Positions 40,601 to 62,818 are shown, numbered from the stretch's first letter. The stretch: DNA of 64,000 nucleotides from Gadus chalcogrammus (GCF_026213295.1 NC_079421.1:17970748-18034747); one strand, 5' to 3'. A program made the numbers and translations. The notes: generated by a model from the letters alone, not told the origin.

Positions 40601-43555
40601 ACCTTTTGACCTTTGACCATAGCCCAATCCCAAAGTGACCCCTGAGGACTAAAGACTCACAGACTAAATTGATCTCAGGTGCTAAGAGAATGTGTGAGGC
40701 CACATTTTTTCTGTTTTTTTGTAAATTCAATGAAAACAATCGGCTACAGCAATTTGATATTAGAAAATATTTATTTTTACTTTTGAATACTTCAGTATAA
40801 AGGATGTATTGAATAATTTAGTTGATTATTGGCCTACACATACTGATCATAAGTCAGAATGGGCTACATTTGGCTGAATTATAAAGGGTATAAGTAGTAA
40901 TATGAAGAGCCGTTTTGGAGCCAAAATAGCCGGCTCTTGTTGGTGAGCTGATCCAAATGTTCCGGCTCACAAAAAAAGGCCAAAATTCCCTTCTGGTCAC
41001 GCATTGACAGTAGCGTCGGTTTTGTTTACCTTCCTAATTTCCCCATAGTCTCCGCGGTAAACTTCACAACGCTTTGAACTGTGGGTAATTCCCTTAGGTG
41101 AAGTCTGCGCTGATGCAGACTCACGGAAAGGACTCGATGAGTGTGGACTCAAACCCTCACGCCCTTTGGAATTCAAAGCCTTAATAATTTCACGAGAACG
41201 CGCAGCAAAGTCTGTGAGGCCGGACATTGAGATTGGGCCATTATGACCTTAGACCCGTGACATTTGACCTCCCAGGTACCAACCGGACTGGGTGCAGGAG
41301 AAGAAGCCGTGTAACGGGGAGCGGGCGTTCCTCTCCTCGGAGGAGGGCGAGTCGGACCTGACGGAGTCGGAGGCCCACCTCAACATGATGAATGGAGGGG
41401 GCTCCACCCTGCAGGCCCTCCTACAACCCCCCTCCACGCCGACCGAGCACTCCTCCTCCGTGGTCAACATGGCCGTCGGGTTCCTGGGTAGGTGACGCGT
41501 ACCCCGACCCCCCACGGTTTCTATCGAGCAAATCAAATGTAAAGAAAATATGAAAACTGATTTTTTTTTAATAGACAAATGACTAACTATTTCAGCCATC
41601 TGCCGTTTGCCCTCATGGCTCAAATGGACGTCTGGCGTTTTAACTGCTAAAGATGCTGCTACTTTTATAAATATCATAATAAATATTTTTGAGTGAACAA
41701 AATCGCAGTAATCATCCTAGACAGCAATTCAGTGCCCCTAAAACATTTTTTAGTTCTTGATCACTCCCTTATTTGAAAATGACTATCGCTTTTTGACACA
41801 GCTTGTTACGGGGAATTACACTCGCACACTGTCTCCACGTCCAATGTGATTAAGGAGCAGGGTGGAGGGGGCCTCTTGCAACGACTCTTGTAAGCTGTTT
41901 ACGTTGGGGATCGAACACAGATCCTTTTAGCTGGAGTTTGAACACCCAACCCACAACAATATCCTGACACCCGGTAACATGTGTTTTGTGTGTGTGCGGC
42001 CCCTATGCAGTGATCATTGTTTGTATAGTCAGCTATCTGACCACATACCATGGGTACTCCATCCTGCGCCTGGAGATCTGGATCCTGGCCACCCTGTGCG
42101 TCTGTCTCATCCTCTTCGGCGGCTGTGTCTTCCTCATCTGCAGACAACCGCAGACCAACAAGAAGGTTTCCTTCATGGTGGGTCCACTACAGGCTCTGTG
42201 ATTGGCTGATCAAACCAGGGTTCCTTTGTAATGGCATTGATGACTGTATGACTGGGGAAGGATTTCCGGTTGTTCTGCCTTTGAATTGTGTGGTCAACTA
42301 TTTTGCTTTGTTGGATTTATTTTCGTTGTGGTCAACATGACCCATGCATAATGTGTAATCTACTGTGTAGATATTCTGCATTGTGATAAACAATGTTGAA
42401 TACTACGTCATATACCGCATAAGATACTGAGTACATACTATGTTATATACTGCATAACATCAGATACTGGGTAAATACTATGTAATATGCTGCATAACAT
42501 AAGACAGGGGTGATGGTAGAAAAAAAATCCTGAGCCTGAACTTTTTTCCCTGGGAGGTTAGCGGCCCCTAAGCCAAGATGCCCTGGCGTAGTTATTGTTT
42601 GTATAGCATACTGAGACTACAGATACTACAGCCATACCAAGAAAGGTCATTAGGTGGCAATTATACTGCTCCAACGTAATCTAGGAATTGATTAGTAGCC
42701 TAACCATTGACTAAATGGCATGAACAAGGAGACATTAATTTTGCTGCAAAATATGCACCATTTATTTTAAATACTTTTTGAAACAGTTACAGTTTCACAA
42801 AACCGTATATAATATTACAACCCTAAAGTTGATTATAGGTCACACGAACAAGCAATCGCGAAATGCACGAGAGATTGACCCCCCTCCCCGGCATGCATAA
42901 GATACCGAGTACATTCTATGTACAATAAGGTGGAAGGCACTGTATTACTACTTATTGATTAACATCCTGTGATTTTACCCAGGTGCCCTTGCTGCCATTC
43001 CTGCCCATCCTGAGTATATTCGTCAACATTTACCTCATGGTTCAGCTGAGTGGGGACACCTGGATCCGCTTCTCAGCCTGGATGGCTGTAGGTAAGTACC
43101 TCCCCTCACTTCTTCATCCACCCCCCCCCCCCCCCCCCCCAACTACCTACAGAGGGCATGGCATTCTAGTATAGGGGGCGGGTACAAACCCCCAATTTCT
43201 GCAGTCTCCCTGTAGGCATCTTTTAGCAAGAGGCCCCTAACCCCTACAGGCTCATAAATGTATAGTCACTGGGAATAAAAGCCTAATGAATCCCTCCTCC
43301 CTCCACGTCGTCCTTGGTCTCCCAGGCTTCGTCATCTATTTTGGGTACGGCATGTGGCACAGCGAGGAGCGCAAGCGGCTGCAGGCCCGGCCCAAGGGCA
43401 GCGGCGCAGGCACCTCCTCTACCACCGGTGCCGCCACCACCATACAGAGCAAGGTCCCGACAGCCAATCAGGAGAAGCAGCACCACGGCGGGAAGAAGGC
43501 GGGCACGGGGGACTCGGAGCGAGGCATCGGCCAAGAAAAGACCAGCAAGTTTTAG
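29054..43555 (+). CDS. slc7a2: slc7a2, cationic amino acid transporter 2 (CAT-2)
   Basis: Plasma-membrane uniporter of the CAT family for arginine, lysine and ornithine; it supplies NO and polyamine synthesis. Exons: 29054-29423 (ATG), 29757-29912, 30406-30571, 30873-31009, 31308-31530, then one of two alternative exons (32709-32848 or 33167-33303), 34603-34705, 36310-36521, 42011-42177, 42983-43091 and 43326-43555 (stop TAG). Using the first copy of the assembly-duplicated exons, phases close to 670 aa (first alternative) or 669 aa (second), against about 658 in human. The start is chosen because an acceptor at 29038-29039 precedes CACCATGCTG and the protein begins [19 protein letters not shown], as in CAT proteins. 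Hydrophobic segments run throughout, from [20 protein letters not shown] to the last TMs ([20 protein letters not shown]). N-glycosylation sequons NVT, NLS and NVS cluster in an extracellular loop encoded by exons 3-4. The gap and duplication at 31887-41717 lie inside this gene. Confidence 0.96.
29462..29680 (+). mobile_element. tRNA-derived SINE in slc7a2 intron 1
   Basis: The head GGCTCGGCTGGTAACCGCAA and GTTCGAGT (B-box-like) are followed by CCTGAGCAAGGCACCTCACC. The 3' end is CGCTTTGGATAAAGGGCTAT then ATAAATGCAGTCC. This architecture is typical of teleost SINEs. Borders are approximate. Confidence 0.7.
32709..32848 (+). CDS. slc7a2: slc7a2 alternative exon, CAT-2B-like (copy 1)
   Basis: 140 nt encoding [20 protein letters not shown] followed by [19 protein letters not shown] and the exon end. 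The segment MPRVIYAMA...KTKTP is the hallmark of the high-affinity CAT-2B variant. Acceptor CTGCAG and donor GTGAGA; phases match the neighbouring exons. It is mutually exclusive with the exon at 33167-33303, since including both would shift the frame. Confidence 0.92.
33167..33303 (+). CDS. slc7a2: slc7a2 alternative exon, CAT-2A-like (copy 1)
   Basis: 137 nt encoding [20 protein letters not shown] then [30 protein letters not shown]...[10 protein letters not shown] is the hallmark of the low-affinity CAT-2A variant. It is one codon shorter than its partner, as in mammalian CAT-2A versus CAT-2B. The 318-bp intron between the two exons holds no other coding sequence. Confidence 0.92.
36753..36852. 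other. Assembly gap, 100 N
   Basis: Exactly 100 N, the usual placeholder for a gap of unknown size between scaffolded contigs. Confidence 0.99.
36853..41717 (+). repeat. Second copy of the duplication, most likely a redundant contig overlap
   Basis: Begins exactly at the end of the N gap with the sequence found at 31887 and continues without a break into unique slc7a2 sequence after 41717. Second exon copies are at 37675-37814 (2B-like), 38133-38269 (2A-like), 39569-39671 and 41276-41487. Exon phases forbid chaining both sets: exon 41276-41487 and its copy end in phase 1, whereas the alternative exons need phase 2. Confidence 0.95.
43150..43275 (+). mobile_element. tRNA-SINE-like fragment in the last slc7a2 intron
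   Basis: GGGTACAAACCCCCAATTTC, CTGTAGGCATCTTTTAGCAA and GGGAATAAAAGCCTAATGAA follow the same order as in the copy at 2615-2765. Confidence 0.5.
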
Positions 43556-45106
43556 AAAGGAAACGACGGACAACGACAATACAGATAAAACATGCACAAC
43601 AACAAACATTTTGTGAGAAGTCGGGCATTAGGGGGGACCGATGCATGATACAATGCATCCATGCAGCTACGCCTTGACATGAGCCCTCGTCTGCTGCAAG
43701 TCTACCCGGCTCGCTCACACACTCTCTCTCTCTCTCTCTATTCTAAAAGGTATCATGTAAATGTTATGTTTTATCGGTGGAAGGGGTGTGTCAGGGGGAG
43801 GGGTATGCCGAGGTCGGGCGTGTCCGGACAGCAGGGTAACGTGGTTGGGAGAGGGTGACGGCCAGCGCGAGGCACGGCGGGCGGGCCGGGTGGGGAAGAG
43901 GACAGGTAACACACTGGAGAGAACGACGCCCATTCTGAATTTAGGTCGACAGGCTTTAAACTGTGCATCTCGATGGAGGGTTTGTTTCTGTCTGTAGACT
44001 TTCTTGTTTTGTACTGTACAGATAAATTACAACCAGGGTGATCCGTTTATTTTGGTCTTTTTATCTTTTTTTAGTTTCTAGATACGCAAATAAGTGAATT
44101 GATTAAAATGTGTGTTAAGCTGTGCTATTATTACACTTGATGCTCTCTGGTGGAAATTGTAGGTATTAAATACAAGTGTCATTTAACCTGTGCCAAATTG
44201 TGAGACTATTCTATTAGATTTGGCTACAGAAACTTGTTGCACCCATATTTGACCTGTAAAAAACAAATTGAGTGAACAAATGTAGTGAAATGACCTGCTG
44301 TAGTAAAATGACCGGTAACTGCTAACCTTTGACCTTAAAGGGTAAGCAGGTCATCCGTCTACGTGGGACAGTTGATTGGTTACTAGTCGTTGGTACGTTA
44401 CGTTGAGTCGTCTTTTTAAATTGTTTCGATATTTTTCTTTAGTTTTTTGATTATTATTTGATGTTACATTCCTATACTAAACAAATATGTTCTCTGTTTT
44501 TAATCTCTGTCAGAGTATTACAGACTTGTGTATTTTTCCGTCTGTTTCTATCTGTTATTTGTATTAGCTATGTCGCTGTACAGTTATTGGCTGTCTGGTG
44601 TTCATCGTTCATTGAAGAGAGACCTATCAGATGTAGTCCGCATATCCACATTAGGACCTGTTGTTTTGAGGATCTGATAGTATTGTTTGACCCTCAAACT
44701 GTTGGGAAATTAAAAATTCCTGTTCTTTTGACTTTACCATTAATTTCTCTGAACATGTTGAGAGTGGCTTGTGGGCATATAATGTGTTCTTGAGGATATA
44801 TATATATAATTAAACTTTAGTTAGCATAATGTTGGAATATTTATCTTCCCTTTTTGGTGCATCTTTGCATTGTTAAGACTACATTGAGGAAATAATATTT
44901 TGAACCATTGAGGAAATAATATTTTGAACCATTATCAGTTTGACCTGGAGTTTTTGTTTAATGTGGAATTAATGCAATTTCTACTAATGTTGAATTTTCA
45001 TGGATTCGGCCTGCCCTTCAGTTAAGTAAATTCAAGATTTTTTCAGAACATGTACGTTTCCACGATGGAATTATGTGTTATCATTTGTTACTAACAATAA
45101 AATAAA
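43556..45106 (+). other. slc7a2: slc7a2 3'UTR (putative)
   Basis: AT-rich non-coding sequence after the stop, with a short (CT)n tract near 43720-43740. Overlapping AATAAA hexamers at 45096-45106 are the best poly(A) signals, giving about 1.55 kb. A 26-bp direct duplication (ATTGAGGAAATAATATTTTG) lies at about 44883-44932. Confidence 0.55.
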
Positions 45107-45257
45107 ACAAATGTTTTTGTTTTATTTAAGTAAGACTAGTGTTGAGTTAATAAATCACGTTAATTCTTTTGGTAATGATTGAATTTGAGATATAACTGTC
45201 TGCTGCCGTTGTACTCGTCGCAAAGACAAACTGAACTTTCACCGACGCTGTATTTAT

Positions 45258-45272
45258 CCAGCAGAGGGCGCC
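45258..45272 (+). promoter_or_regulatory. CTCF-like core motif between slc7a2 and pdgfrl
   Basis: CCAGCAGAGGGCGCC fits the vertebrate CTCF core (CCASYAGRKGGCRSY) at every position. It lies between the slc7a2 poly(A) signal and the pdgfrl start codon. Binding is inferred from the motif alone. Confidence 0.5.
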
Positions 45273-45557
45273 AGAGCGTACATGCGTGAGTATATTTGCC
45301 TCCCTTTGACATCTGGAAAGAGAGAGTTATTAGAGGGTGGGGGAGCCCAAAGTATTCCTCTCCACTTTCCTCTCGGTCTAAGAGGAGAATGGATCTAGGA
45401 GTCTAACCGAGTTCTGTTAAAAAACACCAGACGGTCCTATCGCCATTACCCCCACCCTCCAACTGCCCGTGACGCTTCTCCCAGGTATCCGAGGGTTCTC
45501 CACCCCTGTCCCACCTTAGAGGCACCCAGACCGCCTGTTGCAGCCCCCGTGCACATC

Positions 45558-54530
<8,973 letters not shown>

Positions 54531-54671
54531 CCTTGAGTTAATCTAGTCTGTATGGTATGCTGCAAGTATAGTAGGTTCCATTAAAAACACTAAATACCAG
54601 ACAAAATTGTATCAGAAGTTGTATAACATAGGTAGTTAAATAAGAACCTGAAAATATTTGATTCTCAACAC

Positions 54672-54677
54672 AATAAA
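54672..54677 (+). terminator. pdgfrl: pdgfrl poly(A) signal
   Basis: AATAAA 142 bp after the pdgfrl stop codon, followed by a T/GT-rich stretch. Confidence 0.6.
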
Positions 54678-54699
54678 AATGCTTCCTTCGACACTGCAA

Positions 54700-55190
54700 T
54701 CGGTGTGTTTTATTTGCACAGTGAAGGAAATGTCACAATATTTACATAATGAGTGTGATTTAACATATTGTATAAGTAATGATAACAGAGCTTGTCAAAG
54801 ACAAGGCTCCAGGGAACCATGGCTTTAGGTTAGAACTGGGCCAATAAAGGAGGGCCAGAACATCAAGAGGATTGCTTTGGGGAGGAGACAGAGTAGTGTG
54901 TTTAAAGCTAAGCAGTGTGGCAGACACAGGCTTTAATGGAGTCCGTATGTGGAATGTGAACTGCGAGCCCTGTTCTTATTTTGGTTTATGGGGACACCTG
55001 CTGTATTTTCCACCTCTTCACGGTTAACTGAACCCCTTTCACTTTGTCGACGTTGTAGTCATTAAATGTTGATACACAGATACAACACTAATCAACTTTA
55101 ATCCATTTTATCTACGACACATCAAATGCTGAAATGTGCAGCTTCTTGAGACAAAAAGCCAAAGCAAAGGCCAAGCCAAATGTAAGGTAC
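54700..55190. other. pdgfrl-mtus1 convergent intergenic region
   Basis: About 500 bp between the pdgfrl poly(A) signal and the candidate mtus1 poly(A) signal. No coding sequence or clear repeat is visible. Confidence 0.5.
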
Positions 55191-55195
55191 ATGAC

Positions 55196-56156
55196 TTTAT
55201 TTGCATATTTTGGTGTCAACACACTTTCAACTCCACACTTTAAACACAATTTCTCCTTGTAAACTCTTTGTGAAGACACTTTTCAAAAGCTGCAGCAGAA
55301 AGGGTACAGCAGGGCGATCTGTGACAAACACATGCACAAACACAAACTTGGATTGGTCCCTTTACCCAACAACTAATAAAATAACCATCAAGATGAATTA
55401 GGCCACTCGTTTCCGTTCACACACCTCTGAACTCGAGACCCTCCTGATGAGACCAAGTGAACCGTTCAGCTGAATGGGGTGACAGTTCAGGAGGAGACCT
55501 GCACAGTATTCTGTGGGCTCTCTGGCAGTGGACGTGGTTATTATCATGAAGGGAATCAAACAATTTGAATGACATATATAGACTACACAGATGTATGGAT
55601 TTTTACCAATATGTCCAGGTCCTGATAAGCAACACTAATATTTGGATTCACAGCCATGCAGATTTCCCTGCCTTTGGTTTACAGAGAGAGCGAAAGTGAA
55701 AACTTTTTTCACCGGCCATCTGTCTGTGTCTGCATATTTGTGTGAACATGTTACCGAGAAGACGAAGCGACTGCTACAAAACAAACAGTAACAAAAATAG
55801 TGTAGCGTGACATTTAAGTCCTGAGATTTCCTCTTACTGACTCATAACAACGAGGGGTCAAGAAAGGCACAGAACGACGTGGGCCCTGCTCAGTCAAGTG
55901 CTCCTGTGCAATAGCGTTCATTTCTGTACAACGCTCCTTTCCAAAAAACGGCAAAAATTCCATCTGTACAGGGAAGTGTCCGAGCGCTCCATCGCATCGC
56001 TGAGGAGCCAACTCGTATGGCTCATGGTTCCAGTGGAACCCTACAGGCAGCTCGGAGAGCCCGTCTGGCACCTGGAACCCCAGGGAGAGAGATCGTGGGG
56101 GGGAGGTGGAGGGGTGAGGGTTTGGAGGTGGTGGAGGGAGTACCAACCCAGCGTGG
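55196..56156 (-). other. mtus1: mtus1 3'UTR with poly(A) signal at its end
   Basis: Minus-strand AATAAA at 55196-55201 lies about 960 bp downstream of the mtus1 stop. The interval has no other coding signal. Confidence 0.55.
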
Positions 56157-59100
56157 CTATCTGGGCGAGAGGGGCGGGCTGGAGAAGAGGGCGGAGCTTC
56201 GAGGAGACTGGAAGCTGTTGGCGTGCGAGGGGGAGGTGGGGGACAGCCTGCGGGGGCTGCCCAGATCCCCGTTGTGGAGCTTCCACAGCAGCTCCTCGTT
56301 CTCCATGGACAGACGCTTGTTCACCTTGGACTCCTTCTTCAGGGACTGGTGCAGCACGGCCTGCTCTGTGGACAGCTGCCTGCAGGGGGAGGCAGAGTAA
56401 CGGTTCAGGAGGAGGCGGAGAGACACGGACATGGGGCAGGACTGTGGTGTAGGCTGGGAGGAGAGTGGTGAAGGGCTTTGTGGATCTGATCTCTTATCCC
56501 CAATGTCCACAGTGTATCTGTAGGGAGCACGACGCCTGACCCCATAGCGACTCCTTCATGACCTGCATCTGTATTCCCTCTTGTCGAGGCACGTTGGATA
56601 AAAGCGGCGGCTAAATAATCCACTAGGAGTGAAGAGTAGCTGATGGGGCCAAAGCCTCCATCATATGTTTGTGCCAAATTGGTATCGAACCATGGAATCC
56701 TATTTTGAAACGCTGTAGGTTTTCACAGCATCTTTAGCGTGCCCATGCTTCATAGGTATAGGCACACCAAAAGCTCAACAACATTGCCAAGCAAGCGTTA
56801 ATAAATACCAAAGTGTGAACAATGAATCGTTTGCTTTACCTTGACAGAGCAGCATGCCTGTCCATCCGGGCTTTGAGGTCTTCATTCTCCTGCTGGACCT
56901 TAATAAGGCTTTCGTCCAGCTTCACACTCTTATCCACCTGGGAAAACACACAGCATCGCTGACTACACATATAAACCACTACATAAACACTCACTATAAT
57001 CCCTGTCTGTACTCGTGTTACATGGGTCGTCAGCAGAGAGCCTCAATTTAAGGTCGACCTTTTCCATACCCACCATTTCATACCGTGTGCAATTCTTTTA
57101 TTATTTTGTATGCATTTTGTGTAAATATGCGGAGTCGTTCTATATATTTCATTGTATGTGTTAATACTCCTTCATGAGCAGACTAAATGTGACAGTAACC
57201 ACATCACCCTGAATGAATGCGGTACTGGGAAGCTCTTGTGTCTCACCACTGTGTCCATCTGCAGGAGTTTCTTTTCCTGCTGGTGGAGCTGTTTGTTCTT
57301 GATATCCAGGACCACCTTAAGGCTCTCCAGCTCCTGCTCCAGATACAGCGTGTGGGAGTCCTTCTGTAGGGACAGAGCTTTCCGTCACGATAAACCCACC
57401 TACTGTTTTCCCCTGGCCCTTTAAAATGTCCCGGAGCAATCAATCTGCAGCCCGTACAACAGGGGGCGCCACACTACTGTCAACCACTGGATGGGTTCAG
57501 TCGATGGAGGCAATGGAGCTCAGCCTGTTGATAGACTCAACATTCAATAATCACAAACAACGTCAGAGGTAAAACAAATTCATAAATACCTCAAATCTGT
57601 CCAATTAAACGGTTCTGTTTCTAATTATTAAGGACCAACCATGCTAACTGCAGTCCATTTCCATCTGATGTGAAGTGACAGGGTAATTTGAGGTAGTTAA
57701 TCACGCTAGTGTGCCTGGAAAGATGCAGAGCGAGCTGCACAGCCACTCTAAAGTGATTACATGAGACAGCAGTGCAGGCTCACAACAGTCACTGAAAATC
57801 AACCTCAAGGTGGAGAATCAGAGCTACGGTTCAGTGTTCCATAAATAAGACAAATATTGTGATGAGACATCTTTTGGGTTGAGGTTCTGCCTGAATGATA
57901 GCACAGAACCCCAGGGGATTATATCTGGACACTACAAGGCGTATCGCCTACATGGTTGCGCAGTCTTGTCTCCCCACTAAATACTTAAAACAGATGTGTG
58001 TAAACCATGTGGAAGAAGGTTTGGTTTTCAGCTTTAGAAAATCACATATAACAGGCCTAGAATCTTTCTGGCTCAACGTTGATTAGCCGTACAACAAGCT
58101 GATAGGATTCTAGTGTGCTGCGATCTTAATGATCAAACAATCATTCATCTGAATGCACAAAGCCAGAGAGTTCTCAATGGCACCTGGCTTTTCCCCGCCA
58201 GCTGTTTCCTCCGCTCCTCCTCCGCTTTGAGCTTCTCTACGAGGGTGGTGTTCTCCTCCGTCAGCTCCTGGATCTGTCCCTGTGAAGGAGGAGGATGAGG
58301 AGGAGGGTGGAAAATACACCACATTTGAGTCAACACATTGGTAATCTCGAATTATACAAATAATACATTGATATGTTAAAAACTGCGTAACTGTTCCATA
58401 ACACTGCAAAAAATGCAAGGCAGCTTACAGATAACGTGGTTTCCACCTCTTCCAGGGTCTTCTGCAGAGACTGCTGCTGCTCACTCTGACTTTTCCTGAG
58501 CTCTATGAGGAAAAGGATGGATTTGAGCATAAAACATTATTACACTGTGAGGCTTTTACGAGAACAATTTACAATAGCAAATGAATGTCTGGAACTTGAC
58601 GGTTTAAGCAGGGTATCCTTCGCTCACCTTCTAGAGAATCTTCATGTTGTCGTTTAATGTCCTGCACGTGTTCAAAGTGGTCTGCCTTGAGCTCCAACTT
58701 ATTCGCCTCATTGGTTGCGTTCAAGTCCCCAAGCTTTAAAATTAAAAAGAGCATATTTTCGTTAAAAATTGGATAGAACCTAGAGATCAATACGAGTCAG
58801 AAGAAGGTAGTTTTCCATTCTCGCCGCATGGAATAAGGTTGCAGGAAATTCCGGCAAATATTACAGTGAGCCAAGAATTTTCTAAAATGCATCGGTGAGC
58901 GTCAAGACTAGGCAGGTTCCTCAGTCACAAGGTTGTGTCAAAAGAGGGCCTCTGGGATGCATCTGGTTTCAGACGTAGACTGCTCTCGACGGAATTTGTC
59001 AAAATACTTTTCTGCCATGGTGATTAATTGATCCCTGAGCAGACAGTTATATTGTTTGGGATTAGCAGAGCATTGCTATTTTGACTGCAGAAGACAGTCA

Positions 59101-62100
59101 GCAATACCGAAGAAACACTTTCTCGCTTACCAGAGGAGTATTATTCAAAACCACGATTTTAAAATGAATCAGCCTCATTTGCTCAAAATAGTCACGAGAT
59201 TACTTTTGAAACAAAATGGAACTGTATGCTAGAAGAACGTCATTGTAAGTGCTCTACAACGGCCCACACAAACCGACATCCACACTCTGAACACAAGTAA
59301 ATAAAAACACACAACTTAACGGTGGGTTGGCCTTGACATCGAGCCAAGTAACCATCCAACAGGTCCTCAGGAGGCTCGGAGACTTTAAGTGGAGGCTGCG
59401 TGTGTGTGTTATTTTAGGAGCCATCACCAGACAGTGATAAGAGGCAGAGTGAGAGTGAGTGAGTGAGTGAGTGAGAGAGAGAGAGAGAGAGAGACCGACC
59501 TGCTGCTCCATGAGGGTCCGGCACTTGTCGGCCTCCTCCTGGTAGGTGCGGTGGACCTTGTCCCACTCGGCCTGGTAGAAGGCCTGCAGCCGGGCCTCCA
59601 GCTGGGCCAGCTCCTCCTGGTGCTGCTCCTCCAGGCGCCGCAGGGCGTCCGCCAGGGAGGCCCGCACCTCCTCCTTCTCCTTCTCCAGGCGCTCGCATGA
59701 GGTGGCCGAGCACACTGGACATGTTGAGAAACACACCGCCGTCTGCTTAACTCTCGCTCAGGATTGTAATGAACGCCGTACCGTGGACACTTTGGCTTCT
59801 TCACCGCAGTGTCTTTACAGCTCTGTGTGCCTACTGTCTTTGCATTGGGGGGGGGGGGTGGAACTCTTAATGCCATGGTGTCCCAGTTGAGCAACACAGG
59901 ACCACTTTAACAGAAGAAATGGTGTGATGGACTGTGTTGTGTGAAGCAACCCGACCGCAAACACTGGAGAACAATCCAACAGAGGAGTCGCTCAGAGGGC
60001 CGATAAATATCCCCTCTATTTGAACATCTGTCGGTGTATGTTTATGTGCTCGAAATTTATGGGTACTATTCATCATGTGGAAGAGCAGAAAAGTCAGGAA
60101 GAGATTCCAATTTCTTTTTTTTTTTACTCTTTTCCCAACAAAGACAAACCAACCAGACACATTCGCGTCCGCCCAATGCAACACCTCAGATGCAGCTGTT
60201 GCCAGGATCGGTCATTAACAGTCCTCTTCCAGGTTCCATCTAAACAAACAACACTCCTCTGTGTGGCTGTGTGTGAGCCGTGCAGGCTGCCCTCTACAGC
60301 TGCGACCAACCAGCTACTGGATTAGGATTCCTCCCGTTATGAAACTCAATAACCGAGCGCCACATGTCCTCTTGTATACGCTCCATAAAGCCCTCATGTT
60401 CCCCAGGGGGCGGGGCCGTGCCACTGGACGCAGCTGCGCCTGGTCTAGGTCTCTACAAGCTGGCACGGGCCAGGTGATGACATCAGAGCGATGACATCAG
60501 AGGGACAGCTGCGCGTGCAACAACAGAGGGCACAGAACGTGCTCTGTACGGAGCAGGTGATTCTGGTGTTTAGACAGGATTAACACTTTGAAGCGGGACC
60601 TAAGTGGAAAGGACCAACCATGATATTGAGGTGTGATGCTCAGCTGAGCTAAACTACAAGTATTTGATGTAGGGTTTAATTATGCTGCGTTTTATCAACA
60701 ACCTCAGAAACCCTCAATATTCTGCAAAAGATCAATGTCGGCAAACTTTCCAAATCAAACTTGTTATCATTTAATAACAATACAACATTAACTGACGACA
60801 AAAGTGTATCAGCACTCCTCTAACGAAAACGGAGCCCTACTGACTTTTAATTAGTCGTTGCTGTACAAATGCTGCGATTATACACCGATCACTTGATAAC
60901 CACGCATCAGAATTCAAAGTACACCAATTACGAAGAGCGCCATGTCAGCACATGCACAACCACGAGTCTCTCTCCCACTCCCAGACTCCAACACTAACTT
61001 AACCTCCGACCCCCTCCATCTCAAAGAAATAAAGGGCCGTACTCTGTAAGGTCCTGTGAGGGAGCGGGCATGTCAAACTCTCGTATAGCTGAGAGCAGAG
61101 GGCGGCAGCGGCATACGCTGCCTCCACCAAGGAAGCCAAACCATCCATCAAGGACCTGGAATGCTTTGCTTCATGGCCTAGCATTCCACAGACATGTGTA
61201 ACAGGGGTTTCTCGGTAGAAGCCCTTCCAAGCTAAACACATCAACAATCCTTGCTCGACTTATGGAAGAAAGAAAAAAAAAATGCACAACTGCTGAAAAG
61301 GGTTTTAATCCCTGACATACAGTCCTGTTGGACTTGAGAGAGGGCGAGAGAGAGAGCGAGAGCAAGAATGGTTAAGTATGTGGCCTAGAGAATGCATATG
61401 CACAAGTGTGCCTGTCATTTATACCGCGAGCAGGAATAACACCAGAGGTAGCGTATCTTAACGCTGGCCCGGCTCCCAAGCAGATAATGTTGTAGCACAC
61501 TATAATTAGTTGCGGCGGTGAATGTAACTTCTTCTGATGGAGCGTGCTCACACTGGCTTGTTGTAGCGTCGGCCCAAAAGGCCATAATAAACAGAAAGAC
61601 TAGCGGGGGAGCTGCGGGGGCGAAATGAGACCATCCTCATAAAAACTGTAAAACAAAGACTCTCCTAGCAGGAGAGTGGAGGAAAGTGCAGGCATGTTCA
61701 AAGCCTGGGTGGTAGACATGTGTGCGTCCCGAGGCTGTGGCTTTGCTGGTGAGGGGCACGGGAGGGAAGTGGGAAGAGAGGTAGTCGGAGAAAGGGGGGG
61801 TTGCTTCAGAGAGATGTACATCTGTAGACACCTAAACAGAAAGGTGTGCCTCGTATCCGAGCGTCTTTTAGGGCTCTGGGCATGCCATCTGATAACAACC
61901 CCCCCTCTCTCTCTCTCTCTGGGGTCAGAGGTCAAGTGTCTCCTCCTGGGGAAGGGGCCGACAACTGTCTAATTTGAGGGAACAGTAAACAAGCCCACCG
62001 AACACGGAGCAGGGGGCTAAGCCAGGGGGAGGAAGTAGAGAGAAGGTAATGATAGGGCAAAGAATGCTCATGGTTCCTACTGCCATCGTTCCCCTGTTAG

Positions 62101-62818
62101 GGGTGTCATCTTTTCTAATTGACGATTGGTTTTCTTTGTGGAAATAAATGGCTAGTTTCCCTATTGTAATTGTATATAATACACCCAAACACTAGTGTCA
62201 ACACAACATTTCTTTTCCAAGTAATCCCAATCCCTTAAACCAAAATATAAAACAGCAATAGAAGATGAATACATCAAACAAAAGATGCATTTACTGCATG
62301 ATGAGTCATAAGTCGAAGTGTATATTTGTTGTGATAGATTCAATAAGTTCAACAGACTGCTGAAAACACCAAGAAGAAATGACTGGCAACAGACCCACAT
62401 AGTTTCAGCCCTCCGCTGCCAACTGAACACAAATCAACATCAGGGCTCTCTATGTGTGTGCTCTCTCTATGTGTGTGTGCTCTCTCTATGTGTGCGTGTG
62501 CTCTCCCTATGTGTGTGTGCTCTCCCTTTGTGTGTGTGCTCTCTCTATGTGTGTGTGCTCTCCCTATGTGTGTGTGCTCTCCCTATGTGTGTGTGCTCTC
62601 CCTATGTGTGTGTGCTCTCCCTATGTGTGTGTGCTCTCTCTATGTGTGTGTGTGCGCTCCATATGTGTGTGTGCGCTCCATATGTGTGTGCATGCGTGCG
62701 TGCGTGCCTGTGTGTGTGTGCGCATGTCTTACCCAGCTCTCCTTGCAGGTTAACCAGCTCCTGGGACAGCTCCTGCCGCCTCCTCACTGCCTCATCTCTC
62801 TGGGGATGGGATGGGATG

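Noticed and set aside
31887..41717. A real internal duplication of slc7a2 giving extra alternative exons
   Set aside because: Identity is complete apart from one homopolymer base, copies meet exactly at an N gap, and exon phases do not chain.
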